This document shows, one piece after another, positions 19,890 to 28,971 of a DNA stretch of 64,000 nt. A program made the translations under genes and the position numbers. This DNA comes from Bradyrhizobium sp. 170. Its GTDB lineage: Bacteria > Pseudomonadota > Alphaproteobacteria > Rhizobiales > Xanthobacteraceae. The DNA lies in NCBI RefSeq assembly GCF_023101085.1, contig NZ_CP064703.1, positions 7,440,001-7,504,000 on the forward strand, in the 5' to 3' direction. The notes below the pieces were generated by a model. The model saw nothing but the letters and a program-made list of their open reading frames with translations, did not search any database and was not told where the DNA came from. Numbering within the stretch: position 1 is the first letter of the stretch; each line of letters begins with the position of its first letter.

Positions 19890-19921
19890 GAGGGGTTCGG
19901 CGCAAACACGCCGGACCCCTC
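19890..19921 (+). terminator. Probable rnpB terminator
   Basis: 13-bp stem GAGGGGTTCGGCG / CGCCGGACCCCTC (one G-U pair) with a 6-nt loop, followed by GCCATTTC. The stem is strong but the U-tract is poor. Confidence 0.65.
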
Positions 19922-19942
19922 GCCATTTCAACCAACGCAACC

Positions 19943-20071
19943 CGTAGCCCGGATGGAGCGCAGCGCAATCCGGGATCTATCCGTCAGGTTGGCTCAATAG
20001 TTCCGCATATTGACACGGCATCTGAAACTGACAGCGGCCCCCGGATTGCGCTGCGCTCCATCCGGGCTACG
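19943..20071. repeat. Palindromic intergenic repeat, family 3 (copy 1)
   Basis: Arms CGTAGCCCGGATGGAGCGCA and TGCGCTCCATCCGGGCTACG. The middle also resembles copy 2 at 21980-22098 (GGCTCAATAG, GGCATCTG), so the whole unit is conserved, not just the arms. It ends 13 bp from the stop of the hydrolase gene at 20085. Confidence 0.88.
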
Positions 20072-20084
20072 CGGTGCAATAACC

Positions 20085-20813
20085 TCAGTCGCGCCCCGCT
20101 TCCGCGATCGCCTGTGCCAGCCGTGCCGGATTGCTGAAGAACATCTCGTGGCTGCCGTCGCACTCGACCAAACGAAACAGCCCCAGCCGTTCCGACAACC
20201 GCGGATGCCATGGCATGCTGTGCGGCAGCGCGATGTCCTGCCGGCAATTGACGTAGGATTTGCCGACCGGCAGTTCGGCCAACGAGTGCTTCAGCGCGAT
20301 CTTGTCGGTGAACGTCTTGTACGGATGCAGATTGAGTTTGGCGAAGGCGGACTTCGCCAGTTCGAGGTCGGCGTCGTTGATGAAGGCATCGCGCCAGATT
20401 TCGAACGGCAACATCACCGCGCCCTTGTTGGCGGCGGCCACCGCGTCGAACAGGCCGACATAGTGCGGCGGCACCATGTCGTTGAGGCACTGCCCGTCCA
20501 GCGGAACGAAGGCGTTGACATAGACGAGCCGCTTGACCCTGTCCGTCAGACGGTCGGCGACGCCCGAAATCACCATGCCGCCATAGGAGTGGCCGACAAG
20601 CCTGATGTCGCGCAGATTGTTCGCTTCGATGTAGGAAACGATCGACGAGATCGCCTGCTCGAGGCCGATCTTCTCGCGATCGTCGTCCTTGTTGTTGCCG
20701 GCTACCGTCGGGCAATGCACGACGTGGCCGCCCTTTCGCAGATGTCCGGCCACCGCTTCCATCTCGGCGCCGGTATGCCACGCGCCGTGAACCAGTACGT
20801 AAGTGTCTGCCAT
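20085..20813 (-). CDS. Alpha/beta hydrolase, copy 1
   Basis: A 242-residue cytoplasmic alpha/beta-hydrolase with the oxyanion segment VLVHGAWHTG near the start, the nucleophile elbow GHSYGGMV (Ser) and a late catalytic His in ECDGSHEMFF. This resembles small plant and bacterial esterases of the methyl-salicylate/hydroxynitrile type, but the substrate cannot be told from sequence. A similar enzyme is encoded at 22110-22826, and an AraC regulator lies between them. Both hydrolase genes are preceded at their 3' end by the same repeat type. Confidence 0.85.
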   Translation of the reverse strand: MADTYVLVHGAWHTGAEMEAVAGHLRKGGHVVHCPTVAGNNKDDDREKIGLEQAISSIVSYIEANNLRDIRLVGHSYGGMVISGVADRLTDRVKRLVYVNAFVPLDGQCLNDMVPPHYVGLFDAVAAANKGAVMLPFEIWRDAFINDADLELAKSAFAKLNLHPYKTFTDKIALKHSLAELPVGKSYVNCRQDIALPHSMPWHPRLSERLGLFRLVECDGSHEMFFSNPARLAQAIAEAGRD

Positions 20814-20930
20814 TCCCGTCTCCCCTCGATTTCGAAAAATCAGACCTTGATAGAGATGGCGTCTCGCCCCCGATGGCCGGATTCGGCCACCGCCATCGCC
20901 TGATTACGCCAGGGGGATTACAACAAGGCT

Positions 20931-21896
20931 TTAGCGCTGCCGCCGGAATGCGCCCGGGGTCATGCCGAGAAACTTGCGGCATTGGCGGATGAAGTGGGAT
21001 GGGTCGGACAGACCGACCCGCAGCCCGATCCCGCCGACGCTGATGCGATCGAACCGCGGCTCGCTCAGCATCCTGCGCGCCGCCGCCATGCGGCAATCGT
21101 TGAGCAGCCCGCTGAACGTCAGGCCCGCTTTGTTGAGGCAGCGGTGCAAGGTCCGCTCCGAGACGCGCAAATCCTCCGCGACCGCCACAGCCGTCAGTCC
21201 CGGTTCGGCGTAGCGCAGCCTTATGACACGGCCGATCTGGTCCAGAAGTTTCGCGGCATCGCGCTGCTCGGCGGGTGTCGCCGGAATCTCGCTGCCGAAC
21301 CCAAGCGCCAGCAGCGCGCCGAGCTGGTCGGTCAGCACCCGCGCCGGCAGCGGCCGGTCGGTGGCGAACTCGGGAGTTAGCTGGCAGGCAAATGCGCTGA
21401 GCGCCGCGCCCCAGCCGGCGCGACCGTCGATGCGCTGTCCGATGCGCCGCTCGGGATCTGATATCCACGATTCGACCCAGGCGATCGGCAACTCCAGCGA
21501 CAGCGTGTCCGCGTTCACCGGAAAGTTGAATTCATAGCAGCGCCGGGAATCCAGCAGGACGAGATCCATCGGCCGCATCCGCGACGCGTGACCGTTCTGC
21601 ATCACCGTCCAGTCGTTGTCGGTCTTGCACAGCAGGTAATAGTAGTTGGCCGTGCTGCGGGCGACGCTGGCTTTGCGGCGGTAGACGTGCTGCGCCGATC
21701 CCTGCACCCGGTTGATGCCGATGGTGTCGAGTTGCCCGCGCTGAACGGAGCAGTCGAAGCCCGATCGAACCTGCGTCGTGATGTCCATTTCGAGAAAACA
21801 TTCGCAGACGGCGCCGATCCAATAGTCCAGGCGCCGCTCAGGCTCGACCAGACCGGTCGACCACGTCTCGATGCCTGCCGTCGTCCTGGCTGTCAT
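20931..21896 (-). CDS. AraC-family transcriptional regulator
   Basis: 321 residues: an N-terminal AraC-binding-like domain (about 15-190) and a C-terminal pair of helix-turn-helix motifs (LTAVAVAEDLRVSERTLHRC; RISVGGIGLRVGLSDPSHF followed by GMTPGAFRR). The ATG at 21896 has GGAGGG upstream; a longer frame to 22034 has no sign of being translated and runs into a repeat. It lies between two paralogous hydrolase genes on the same strand and probably regulates one or both (inference). Confidence 0.88.
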   Translation of the reverse strand: MTARTTAGIETWSTGLVEPERRLDYWIGAVCECFLEMDITTQVRSGFDCSVQRGQLDTIGINRVQGSAQHVYRRKASVARSTANYYYLLCKTDNDWTVMQNGHASRMRPMDLVLLDSRRCYEFNFPVNADTLSLELPIAWVESWISDPERRIGQRIDGRAGWGAALSAFACQLTPEFATDRPLPARVLTDQLGALLALGFGSEIPATPAEQRDAAKLLDQIGRVIRLRYAEPGLTAVAVAEDLRVSERTLHRCLNKAGLTFSGLLNDCRMAAARRMLSEPRFDRISVGGIGLRVGLSDPSHFIRQCRKFLGMTPGAFRRQR

Positions 21897-21979
21897 GACC
21901 CGCCCTCCGCGATCGACGTCGACCACCGGTTCCCCAGCTTGTTGGGCGCATGGTGGAGAGTCAATCCTCGGAGCCACCT

Positions 21980-22098
21980 CGCAGCCCGGATGGAGCGCAG
22001 CGCAATCCGGGATCTGAGCGCTCGGCTCGCTCAATAGCTATACTTGGCATGGCATCTGGCACCGGTCCCGGATTTCGCTGCGCTACATCCGGGCTACG
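21980..22098. repeat. Palindromic intergenic repeat, family 3 (copy 2)
   Basis: Begins CGCAGCCCGGATGGAGCGCA and ends ATCCGGGCTACG. The right arm has two changes against the left (TTTCGCTGCGCTACATCC), so this copy is more worn than copy 1. It ends 11 bp from the stop of the hydrolase at 22110. Confidence 0.87.
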
Positions 22099-22109
22099 CA
22101 GCGACGCAA

Positions 22110-22826
22110 CTACGCAGCGATCTTTTGCAGCAACGCCATCAACGCCTCCGGCGCAGTGACATTCGGCGAATGGCTGGCGTCGATCTCGTGATAGCTCCAG
22201 GCGGGATCGCCCTTCGTCATTCTGGCGAACGGCCCGAACGTATCGGCCGGCGTGATGCGCGTGGCGTAGATATAGCTGCGCGGCAGGGTCAGCGCGCCGC
22301 CTTGCAGCTTGAGTTTTGTTTCAAAGCATTTAATCGGCATGTCGACGCGGCGCGCGCTGAGCCATTCGACATCGGCAGGCGAGGTATCCGGCGGCGTCGG
22401 GTTCGGCGGAACGCGCCAGCCATCGCCGCTCTTCGCCAGCTCCTGCATGCGCGCCCGCGCCGCCTCGTTCAGATCGAGCAACGACTGGCCGTCCTGCGGC
22501 ACGAAGGCGTCGACATAGATGAGCTGCCTGACCTTGTCGCGGGCGCGATCGGCGACGCCGGTCGCGACCATGCCGCCATAGCTGTGGCCGATCAGCACGA
22601 TGTCGTGCAGGTCTTCATACTTGATGACATTCAGCATGTCCTCGATATGCGAATTGAGATCGATCGATGCATGGGCCAGATGCGCGCGTTCGCCGAGACC
22701 CGTATAGGTCGGCGTCACCAGACGATGCCCCGCCGCGTGCATCAGCGGGTGCATTTTCTTCCAGACCCAGCCCGCGGACCACGCGCCGTGACAGACGAGA
22801 AATGTTTTCGAAGAGGTTGCGCTCAT
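22110..22826 (-). CDS. Alpha/beta hydrolase, copy 2
   Basis: 238 residues with FLVCHGAWSAGWVW at the oxyanion site, GHSYGGMVATGVADRARDKV at the nucleophile elbow and a late HEIDASHSPNVTAPEAL supplying the catalytic His. It is clearly a paralogue of the protein at 20085-20813 (shared HGAW, GHSYGGMV, VDAFVP/VNAFVP), though the two have diverged widely. The substrate is unknown. Cytoplasmic; no signal peptide. Confidence 0.85.
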   Translation of the reverse strand: MSATSSKTFLVCHGAWSAGWVWKKMHPLMHAAGHRLVTPTYTGLGERAHLAHASIDLNSHIEDMLNVIKYEDLHDIVLIGHSYGGMVATGVADRARDKVRQLIYVDAFVPQDGQSLLDLNEAARARMQELAKSGDGWRVPPNPTPPDTSPADVEWLSARRVDMPIKCFETKLKLQGGALTLPRSYIYATRITPADTFGPFARMTKGDPAWSYHEIDASHSPNVTAPEALMALLQKIAA

Positions 22827-22916
22827 AGGGCCGTTTCCACCGGGTTGTTGTTGAAGGCTTCAATTGCGATAGTACCCATCCGCCGCGTCGTGTAAACGTC
22901 GGCGCAAATTCAACGT

Positions 22917-22998
22917 CGTCATTCCGGGATGGTCCGAAGGACCAGACCCGGAATCTCGAGATTCCGGGTTCGATGCTGCGCATCGCCCCGGAATGACG
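22917..22998. repeat. Palindromic intergenic repeat, family 4
   Basis: Arms CGTCATTCCGGGATGG and CCCCGGAATGACG, with inner hairpins ATGGTCCGAAGGACCA and CCCGGAATCTCGAGATTCCGGG. Only one copy is in the window. It sits between the hydrolase and the divergent TauE gene. Confidence 0.8.
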
Positions 22999-23011
22999 AA
23001 GGAAGAAAAGA

Positions 23012-23755
23012 GTGGACGTCGCCACCTACGCGATCCTGCTTGCCGGCGCGCTCGCCGGTGGTTTCGTCTCCGGGCTTGCCGGTTTCGGCACGGCGCTGAT
23101 GGCGCTGGGGATCTGGCTATATATCCTGCCGCCCGCGATTGCCGTGCCGCTGGTCCTGATCTGTTCGGTGAGCTCACAGATCTCGACATTGCCGTCGATG
23201 TGGAAGCTGCTCGACTTCAAACTGGCCTTGCCGTTCGTGGCCGGCGGACTCCTCGGCATGCCTATCGGGGCGCTATTGGTCGCGCGCGCCGACCCGCAGG
23301 TTTTCAAGCTCAGCGTCGGCGTGATGCTGCTGGTGTTTCCGACCGCGCTCTATTTCATCCGCAAGCCGATGGCCTTTCGTTTCGGCGGCCGCATCGCGGA
23401 TGCCTGCGTCGGATTTGCCGGCGGCATTCTCGGCGGCCTTGCCGGCCTGTCGGGCCCGCTTCCGACCCTGTGGGCCAGCATCCGCGGCTGGACCAAGGAT
23501 CAGCGCCGCGGCGTTTTCCAGATCTTCAACGGCACCGTGCTCGGCGCCGCGCTGATCCTGCAAGCCGCCACCGGTTTCGTGAAGCTGAACGTCTTCTGGC
23601 TGGCGCTGCTGGCGATGCCCGGCACGCTGATCGGCGCCCGCCTCGGCATGCGCACCTACCACGCCCTGAACGACCGGAATTTCTACGACGTCGTGCTGGC
23701 GCTGCTGTTTCTGTCGGGGCTCGGATTGGTGTGGAGCAGCATTGCTCCGAGGTAG
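23012..23755 (+). CDS. TauE/SafE-family membrane transporter
   Basis: 247 residues with about eight hydrophobic segments in two repeats of the TauE/SafE type; ALAGGFVSGLAGFGTALMAL and AGGILGGLAGLSGPLPTLWA are the paired glycine-rich repeats. The family exports sulfite, sulfoacetate or related organosulfur anions, or has unknown substrates. The start is GTG, preceded by GGAAGAAAAG. No sulfur-metabolism genes are nearby, so the substrate is open. Confidence 0.85.
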   Translation: MDVATYAILLAGALAGGFVSGLAGFGTALMALGIWLYILPPAIAVPLVLICSVSSQISTLPSMWKLLDFKLALPFVAGGLLGMPIGALLVARADPQVFKLSVGVMLLVFPTALYFIRKPMAFRFGGRIADACVGFAGGILGGLAGLSGPLPTLWASIRGWTKDQRRGVFQIFNGTVLGAALILQAATGFVKLNVFWLALLAMPGTLIGARLGMRTYHALNDRNFYDVVLALLFLSGLGLVWSSIAPR

Positions 23756-23827
23756 CCGCGCATGGCCGCCATGTGCTCCGAGTAGATTGCTGTACGCTGA
23801 CCGGCAAAGCAGCTAACCCATCGCGTC

Positions 23828-24760
23828 ATGACTTCCAATGCGTCGCGCGAACGTCTCGGTCTGCTGCTGGGCTTCATCGGCATGGCGATCTTCGGCGGCA
23901 CGCTACCGGCGACGCGGATCGCGGTTGCGGAAATTGATCCGATTGCACTGACCTCGCTGCGCACCGTGATTGCCGGGCTATGTTCTCTGGCGCTCCTCCT
24001 GGTGTTGCGCCGCAAGCTGCCGCCCCGCGCGCTGTGGCCGCAACTCGTGATCGCCATGCTCTGCGTCGCCGTCCTGTTTCCGCTGCTGATGTCGCTCGGG
24101 ATGCAGAGGGTGGACGCGTCGCACGGCGGCGTGGTGCTGGGCGTGTTGCCGATCGCCACCGCGCTCGTCGCCGTCGCCGTCACCCATGAGCGGCCGAGGC
24201 CGCTGTTCTGGATCGCTTCCGCCGCCGGCGCCGCGCTGGTGATCATGTTTGCCTTGCGTCAAGGCGGCGGCGCGCTCGCGGCCGGCGACCTGTTTCTGTT
24301 CGCGTCGGTCGCGGTCGCCGCGATCGGCTATGCGTTCTCCGGCCGGCTCACCTCGCAGATGCCGGGCTGGGAGGTGATAAGCTGGGTGCTGGTCATCGCG
24401 CTGCCGCTCTCGATTCCCGCGGCCGCGCTGACCATGCCTGCCGACATCACCCACATCGCGCTGAGGCCATGGCTCGGGCTGCTCTATGTCGCGCTGTTCT
24501 CGCAATGGATCGGGTTCTTCGCATGGAACGCCGGCCTCGCAATGGGCGGCATCGCGCGGGTGTCGCAGATCCAGTTGCTGCAACCCTTCATCACCTTTGC
24601 GCTCGCGGCGTTCTTCAACGACGAGACCATCACGCTGCAGATCCTGCTGTTCGCCACAGCCGTGGTGGTGACAGTTGCGATCTCGAGCCGCACGCGCGCA
24701 TCTGTGGCGCCGGCGCCATCGAAGCAGGATCGGGAGCCGCCTCAGTTGGCGGCATCCTGA
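23828..24760 (+). CDS. EamA-family (drug/metabolite) transporter
   Basis: 310 residues with ten hydrophobic segments in two EamA repeats, for example GMAIFGGTLPATRIAVAEI in the first and SQWIGFFAWNAGLAMGGIAR in the second. These proteins export metabolites or amino acids; the substrate is not evident. It follows tauE by about 70 bp on the same strand. Its 3' end overlaps the convergent gene at 24742 by 19 bp. Confidence 0.87.
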   Translation: MTSNASRERLGLLLGFIGMAIFGGTLPATRIAVAEIDPIALTSLRTVIAGLCSLALLLVLRRKLPPRALWPQLVIAMLCVAVLFPLLMSLGMQRVDASHGGVVLGVLPIATALVAVAVTHERPRPLFWIASAAGAALVIMFALRQGGGALAAGDLFLFASVAVAAIGYAFSGRLTSQMPGWEVISWVLVIALPLSIPAAALTMPADITHIALRPWLGLLYVALFSQWIGFFAWNAGLAMGGIARVSQIQLLQPFITFALAAFFNDETITLQILLFATAVVVTVAISSRTRASVAPAPSKQDREPPQLAAS

Positions 24761-25143
24761 TCAATCAGCTTGGGGTGATCGGCCACCAATTCTGCCCTCG
24801 TCTTTTCCGACTGTACTGTGCGAAGCAGGACCCTCGCGGTTTTCAGATGATCCACCTGCACGCACAGCTTGATGATCTGGCTCACTGAAACGTCACGCAT
24901 CGAATCGTCGGAGATTTGCATCGCTATTTCGAGCGCGCGCTTGATGGCGGCCTGGTATCGCTCGGCATCGGCGGCGAGCTTCTTCTCGGCATCGGGCCCG
25001 CCGGCCGCCACCAGCTTTTCCGCGATGGCGCCGGCGGAAGCGCAAATATCGCGGATCTTGTGGGCCGCACCGATATCGCCCAACGGTTGATCGTCGGCAA
25101 CTTCCCAGACTTCCGGCCGCCGTTGCCTATGAAACCAGCGCAT
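24742..25143 (-). CDS. Hypothetical protein, helical, small
   Basis: 133 residues from the ATG at 25143, which has GAGAGGACTT upstream. I do not recognise the family. The sequence is mostly helical and charged (KIRDICASAGAIAEKLVAAG, then DAEKKLAADAERYQAAIKRA), without a signal peptide or membrane span. It overlaps the end of the EamA gene by 19 bp and lies just upstream of the ABC exporter on the same strand, with 63 bp from its start to the end of the window's next upstream feature. Codon use looks ordinary. Confidence 0.65.
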   Translation of the reverse strand: MRWFHRQRRPEVWEVADDQPLGDIGAAHKIRDICASAGAIAEKLVAAGGPDAEKKLAADAERYQAAIKRALEIAMQISDDSMRDVSVSQIIKLCVQVDHLKTARVLLRTVQSEKTRAELVADHPKLIDQDAAN

Positions 25144-25206
25144 CGCGCAAGTCCTCTCGCTGCCGGAAGCATATTCCGACACCAAGCAGGACTGCAAGAA
25201 CGCACC

Positions 25207-27009
25207 TCACTCCGCCGCCGAGATGCGGCCGAACTCGGTCGCCTGCAGTTCGAACAGCCCGCGATAGACGCCGCCGGGACGCGCCGTCAGGCCTGCGTGG
25301 GTGCCCTGCTCGACGATCTCGCCGCGGTCGAACACGAGGATACGGTCGAGGCTGCGCACCGTCGACAGCCGGTGCGCGATCACGATCGAGGTGCGCCCTT
25401 TCATCAGCCGCTCCATCGCCTGCTGGATCAGTCCTTCGGATTCCGAATCGAGGCTCGAGGTCGCCTCGTCCAGGATCAGAACCGGCGCGTCCGCCAGGAA
25501 CGCGCGCGCCAGCGCGACACGCTGGCGCTCGCCGCCCGACAGCTTGACGCCGCGTTCGCCGACCAGCGTGCCGTAGCCTTTCGGCAGCCGCAGGATGAAG
25601 TCATGCGCATTGGCAAGCCGCGCCGCCTGCTCAATCGCCGCCATGCTGGCGCCCGGCCGGCCATAGGCGATGTTCTCGGCCAGCGTGCGGTGAAACAGGA
25701 TCGGGTCCTGCTGCACGATCGCGATTTGGCTGCGCAGCGAATGCTGCACAGCTTTCGCGATGTCCTGACCGTCGATCAGGATTTTTCCGCCGCTGACGTC
25801 GTAGAGCCGCTGCACCAGCTTGACGAAGGTGGTCTTGCCGGAGCCGGAACGGCCGACCAGGCCGACCCGCTCGCCGGCGCGGATCTCCACCGACAGGCCG
25901 TCATACAGCGGCGCGCGATGGCCGCCATAATGGAAGGTCACGTCGTCGAACACGATGCGGCCGCCCTGGATGTCGATCGGTCTTGCATCAGGCGCATCGG
26001 CAATGCCGATCGGCTCGCCATGGATCGCGACAAGCTCCTCCATGTCGTTGACCGAACGCTGCAGATTGTTGATGTGCATGCCGACGTCGCGCAAATAGGC
26101 GTGGATGATGTAGTAGCTGGTCAGCACATAGGTGACGTCGCCCGGCGTGGCGCGGCCCGCGATCCACAGCAGGACCGCGCCGCCGATCACGGATGCGCGG
26201 AAGCACAACAACACCGCGAGTTGCGCCGTCGAGGTGTAGTTGTAACGGTACCACGTCCGCCGCACGCGCGTGCGCCAACGGCCGATGACGCCAGCCAGCC
26301 GCGCATCCTCGCGCGCTTCCGCGCCAAAGGATTTCACCACGGCGTTGCAGGTCAGGGCGTCCGCCAGCGTGCCGCCGACCTTGGTGTCCCACGCGTTGGA
26401 GACGCGTGCGGCGGGGGCGATGTAGTTCATCGAGAACGCCAGCGTCATCGAGACGTAGATCACCGTGCCCACCGCGATGACCGCGCCGAGCACGGGCCAG
26501 TGCAGCCCGAGCAGGATCATCGAGCCCAGCAACACCAAGAGCGACGGCGCCAGCGCCATCAGGATGGTGTCATTGAGCAGGTCGAGCGCCCACATGCCGC
26601 GCGTGACCTTGCGCACGGTCGATCCGGCAAAGCTGTTGGCGTGCCAGTCGGTCGAGAAACGCTGCACGCGTGCGAACGCGTCGCGCGACACGTCGGACAT
26701 GGTCTTCAGCGTAAACGGCACGATCGCCTGCAGGCCGGTCAGCCGCAGGATCATCGACATCAGACCGAGCGCCACGATCCCACCGAAGGCAACGAACGCC
26801 GCATGCCGCGCCGCCGCGTCCGAAGCACCCAAGGTCAGTGCATCGACCAGGCGGCCGGAGAAGATCGGCATGAACAGGTCGGCCGCGGTCGCGCCGAGCA
26901 GGCCGCCGGCGACGATGGCGGCGCGGCCGGGCTGTTGCAGCCAGTGGCGGAACACGAACGGGATCACCACGCGTATGGCCGCGGGACGTTTATCTGTTTG
27001 AACGGTCAT
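25207..27009 (-). CDS. ABC exporter, fused permease and ATPase
   Basis: A 600-residue half-transporter: six membrane helices in the N-terminal 330 residues (ABC_membrane type), then the nucleotide-binding domain with Walker A GRSGSGKTT, signature LSGGERQRVALARA, Walker B VLILDEATSSLD and the switch IVIAHRLSTV. It should work as a dimer exporting lipid, drug or peptide; I cannot tell which. It lies alone, with no adaptor or outer-membrane partner beside it. Confidence 0.9.
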   Translation of the reverse strand: MTVQTDKRPAAIRVVIPFVFRHWLQQPGRAAIVAGGLLGATAADLFMPIFSGRLVDALTLGASDAAARHAAFVAFGGIVALGLMSMILRLTGLQAIVPFTLKTMSDVSRDAFARVQRFSTDWHANSFAGSTVRKVTRGMWALDLLNDTILMALAPSLLVLLGSMILLGLHWPVLGAVIAVGTVIYVSMTLAFSMNYIAPAARVSNAWDTKVGGTLADALTCNAVVKSFGAEAREDARLAGVIGRWRTRVRRTWYRYNYTSTAQLAVLLCFRASVIGGAVLLWIAGRATPGDVTYVLTSYYIIHAYLRDVGMHINNLQRSVNDMEELVAIHGEPIGIADAPDARPIDIQGGRIVFDDVTFHYGGHRAPLYDGLSVEIRAGERVGLVGRSGSGKTTFVKLVQRLYDVSGGKILIDGQDIAKAVQHSLRSQIAIVQQDPILFHRTLAENIAYGRPGASMAAIEQAARLANAHDFILRLPKGYGTLVGERGVKLSGGERQRVALARAFLADAPVLILDEATSSLDSESEGLIQQAMERLMKGRTSIVIAHRLSTVRSLDRILVFDRGEIVEQGTHAGLTARPGGVYRGLFELQATEFGRISAAE

Positions 27010-27337
27010 CGCGTCATCCGGCTGCGCTCAAGGCACACCGCCGGCTCCATCTGAATTGACGCGCGGTGGCCTAAGGCCGAACGCAAGCGTCGTTGAAAAT
27101 ATCGTTAAGTCGTTGGGAAGCTTGATGATCGGGACGTCAGGCCCGATCAGGGCTGGCGGTGATCGCGGTCAGCTAAGCGACCGAAAATCCAGCACGGGCA
27201 TCGGACGCGAGGGTGCGATCTGCGAATACATCGAAATCATGCAAATCTCCCCGGTTCGAGCGACAATGCGCAGCTTATAAATGCATCGCGGGTGATTTGC
27301 AACATGACATCAGCGTGATCGCGTATTGCCACGCCTG
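27010..27337. other. 328-bp noncoding region
   Basis: Lies between the ABC exporter start and the MFS gene stop. A 74-codon open frame at 27056-27280 has no homology I know and no ribosome site. I see no clear promoter boxes or hairpin. Confidence 0.5.
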
Positions 27338-28921
27338 CTAGTGCGCGTCGCCCCCGGCCACTATCGCGGAAGGCTTTTTCAAAACCACGACGAACAGGCT
27401 GAGGCCGAAATAGAACACGGTCAGCATGAAGAAGGCGTCGCCATAGCCCATCACCACGGCCTGGCGGTGCACGATCTGCGACAATTGCTTCATCGCCATC
27501 AGCGTGGCATCGCCCATGCCCTGCAGACGCTGGGTGAACATGTTGAGCGTCTCGACCGCGGTGGCGTTGCCCCAGTTGATGCGGTCGTGCAGGCGCGAGA
27601 TGTGCAGGTCGGTGCGCTCGTTCAGCACCTGGTTGATCAGCGCGAGACCGACCGCGCCGCCGAGATTGCGCGTCAGGTTGAACAGGCCCGAGGCGTTCTT
27701 CACCCGCTCCGGCGCCAGCGTGCCGAGCGCGATCGTGTTGGTCGGCACCATCGCCAGCATCATGCCGGCGCCGCGCAGGATCTGCGGAAGCAGCAATTCG
27801 TAGAAATCATATTCCTTCGTGATCCAGGTCATCTGATAGGAGCCGAGCGCGAACAGCACCAGGCCGACCGCGATCAGGTAACGCATGTCGTATTTCGCCA
27901 TCAGCCGGCCCACGATCGGCGCGGTGAGGAACATGGCGATACCCGAGACGAACATGGTCTCGCCGATCATCAGCGGGCTGTAGCCGCGCACTTCGGCGAG
28001 ATAACGCGGATACATGTAGGTGAGGCCGTAAAGGCCGATGCCGACACAGAACGAGATCAGGCAGCCGACACCGAAATTGCGGTCGGCGAAGGTCCTGAGG
28101 TCGACGATCGGCTCCCTGACGCTGAACACGCGCCAGAAGAAGGCGATCGCCGAAACCACACAGATCGCCGCGCAGACGGCGACCGACGTGTCTTCCAGCC
28201 ATTGCGACTGCGGGCCCTCTTCCAGCACATATTCGAGCGTGCCGAGGAAGCCGGCCATGAACAGCAGGCCCCACCAGTCGAAATGCTCGAGCAGTGCAAA
28301 GTTCGGCTTGTCGAAATCACACAGCGCCAGCACGCCGATGGTGATGGCGATGCCGGGAACGATGTTGATGAAGAACAGCCAGTGCCACGACATCATGTCT
28401 GTAATGATACCGCCGACCGTCGGCCCGATCGTCGGCGCCAGCGTCGCGACCAGGCCGATGATGGGACCGACGATATGGAATTTCGAACGGGGGAACACCG
28501 TGTAGGCGGATGCGAACACGGTGGGGATCATGCCCGCGCCCAAAAATCCCTGGATCGCGCGCCACAGAATCATCTGCTCGATGGTCGAGGCAAAGCCGCA
28601 GAAGAAGCTCGCGACCGTGAAGCCGGAGGCGGAAATCGCAAACAGCAAACGCGTGCCGAACGCGCGCGACAGGAATCCGGAAAGCGGGATCGCGATCACT
28701 TCGGCAATCAGGTAGGAAGTCTGCACCCACGACACTTCGCTGGAACTGGCGGAAAGGCCGGCCTGAATCTGCTGCAGCGACGCCGAGACGATCTGGATGT
28801 CCAGGATCGACATGAACATCCCGAACACCATGATGAGAAACGCGAGCAGCCGTCGCGGCGGGATGCGGTCATCGGCCGCGGCGTTCATCGTGGAAGGCGA
28901 TGCAGCGGTGGCGTCAGCCAT
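27338..28921 (-). CDS. MFS drug efflux permease, DHA2/EmrB type
   Basis: 527 residues with about 14 membrane segments. The motif A-like loop is SGFLSRAFGTRLLF, and motif C of DHA exporters is seen in LVATLAPTIGPTVGGIITD. Family members expel drugs and other compounds by proton antiport, together with a periplasmic HlyD-type adaptor. The gene follows the adaptor by 50 bp on the minus strand and is controlled from the TetR operator at 30346-30366. Confidence 0.92.
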   Translation of the reverse strand: MADATAASPSTMNAAADDRIPPRRLLAFLIMVFGMFMSILDIQIVSASLQQIQAGLSASSSEVSWVQTSYLIAEVIAIPLSGFLSRAFGTRLLFAISASGFTVASFFCGFASTIEQMILWRAIQGFLGAGMIPTVFASAYTVFPRSKFHIVGPIIGLVATLAPTIGPTVGGIITDMMSWHWLFFINIVPGIAITIGVLALCDFDKPNFALLEHFDWWGLLFMAGFLGTLEYVLEEGPQSQWLEDTSVAVCAAICVVSAIAFFWRVFSVREPIVDLRTFADRNFGVGCLISFCVGIGLYGLTYMYPRYLAEVRGYSPLMIGETMFVSGIAMFLTAPIVGRLMAKYDMRYLIAVGLVLFALGSYQMTWITKEYDFYELLLPQILRGAGMMLAMVPTNTIALGTLAPERVKNASGLFNLTRNLGGAVGLALINQVLNERTDLHISRLHDRINWGNATAVETLNMFTQRLQGMGDATLMAMKQLSQIVHRQAVVMGYGDAFFMLTVFYFGLSLFVVVLKKPSAIVAGGDAH

Positions 28922-28971
28922 GATCAGCTCGGAACAGGCGCCGGGCCTTTGCCCGGAGCTTTAAGGAAAAA

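Noticed and set aside
24916..27054. 712-codon open frame on the plus strand opposite the ABC exporter
   Set aside because: The translation is Arg/His/Asp/Gln-rich without domain motifs, while the minus strand carries all ABC motifs.
27056..27280. 74-codon open frame in the gap after the ABC exporter
   Set aside because: No ribosome site, no domain and unusual composition; more likely chance.
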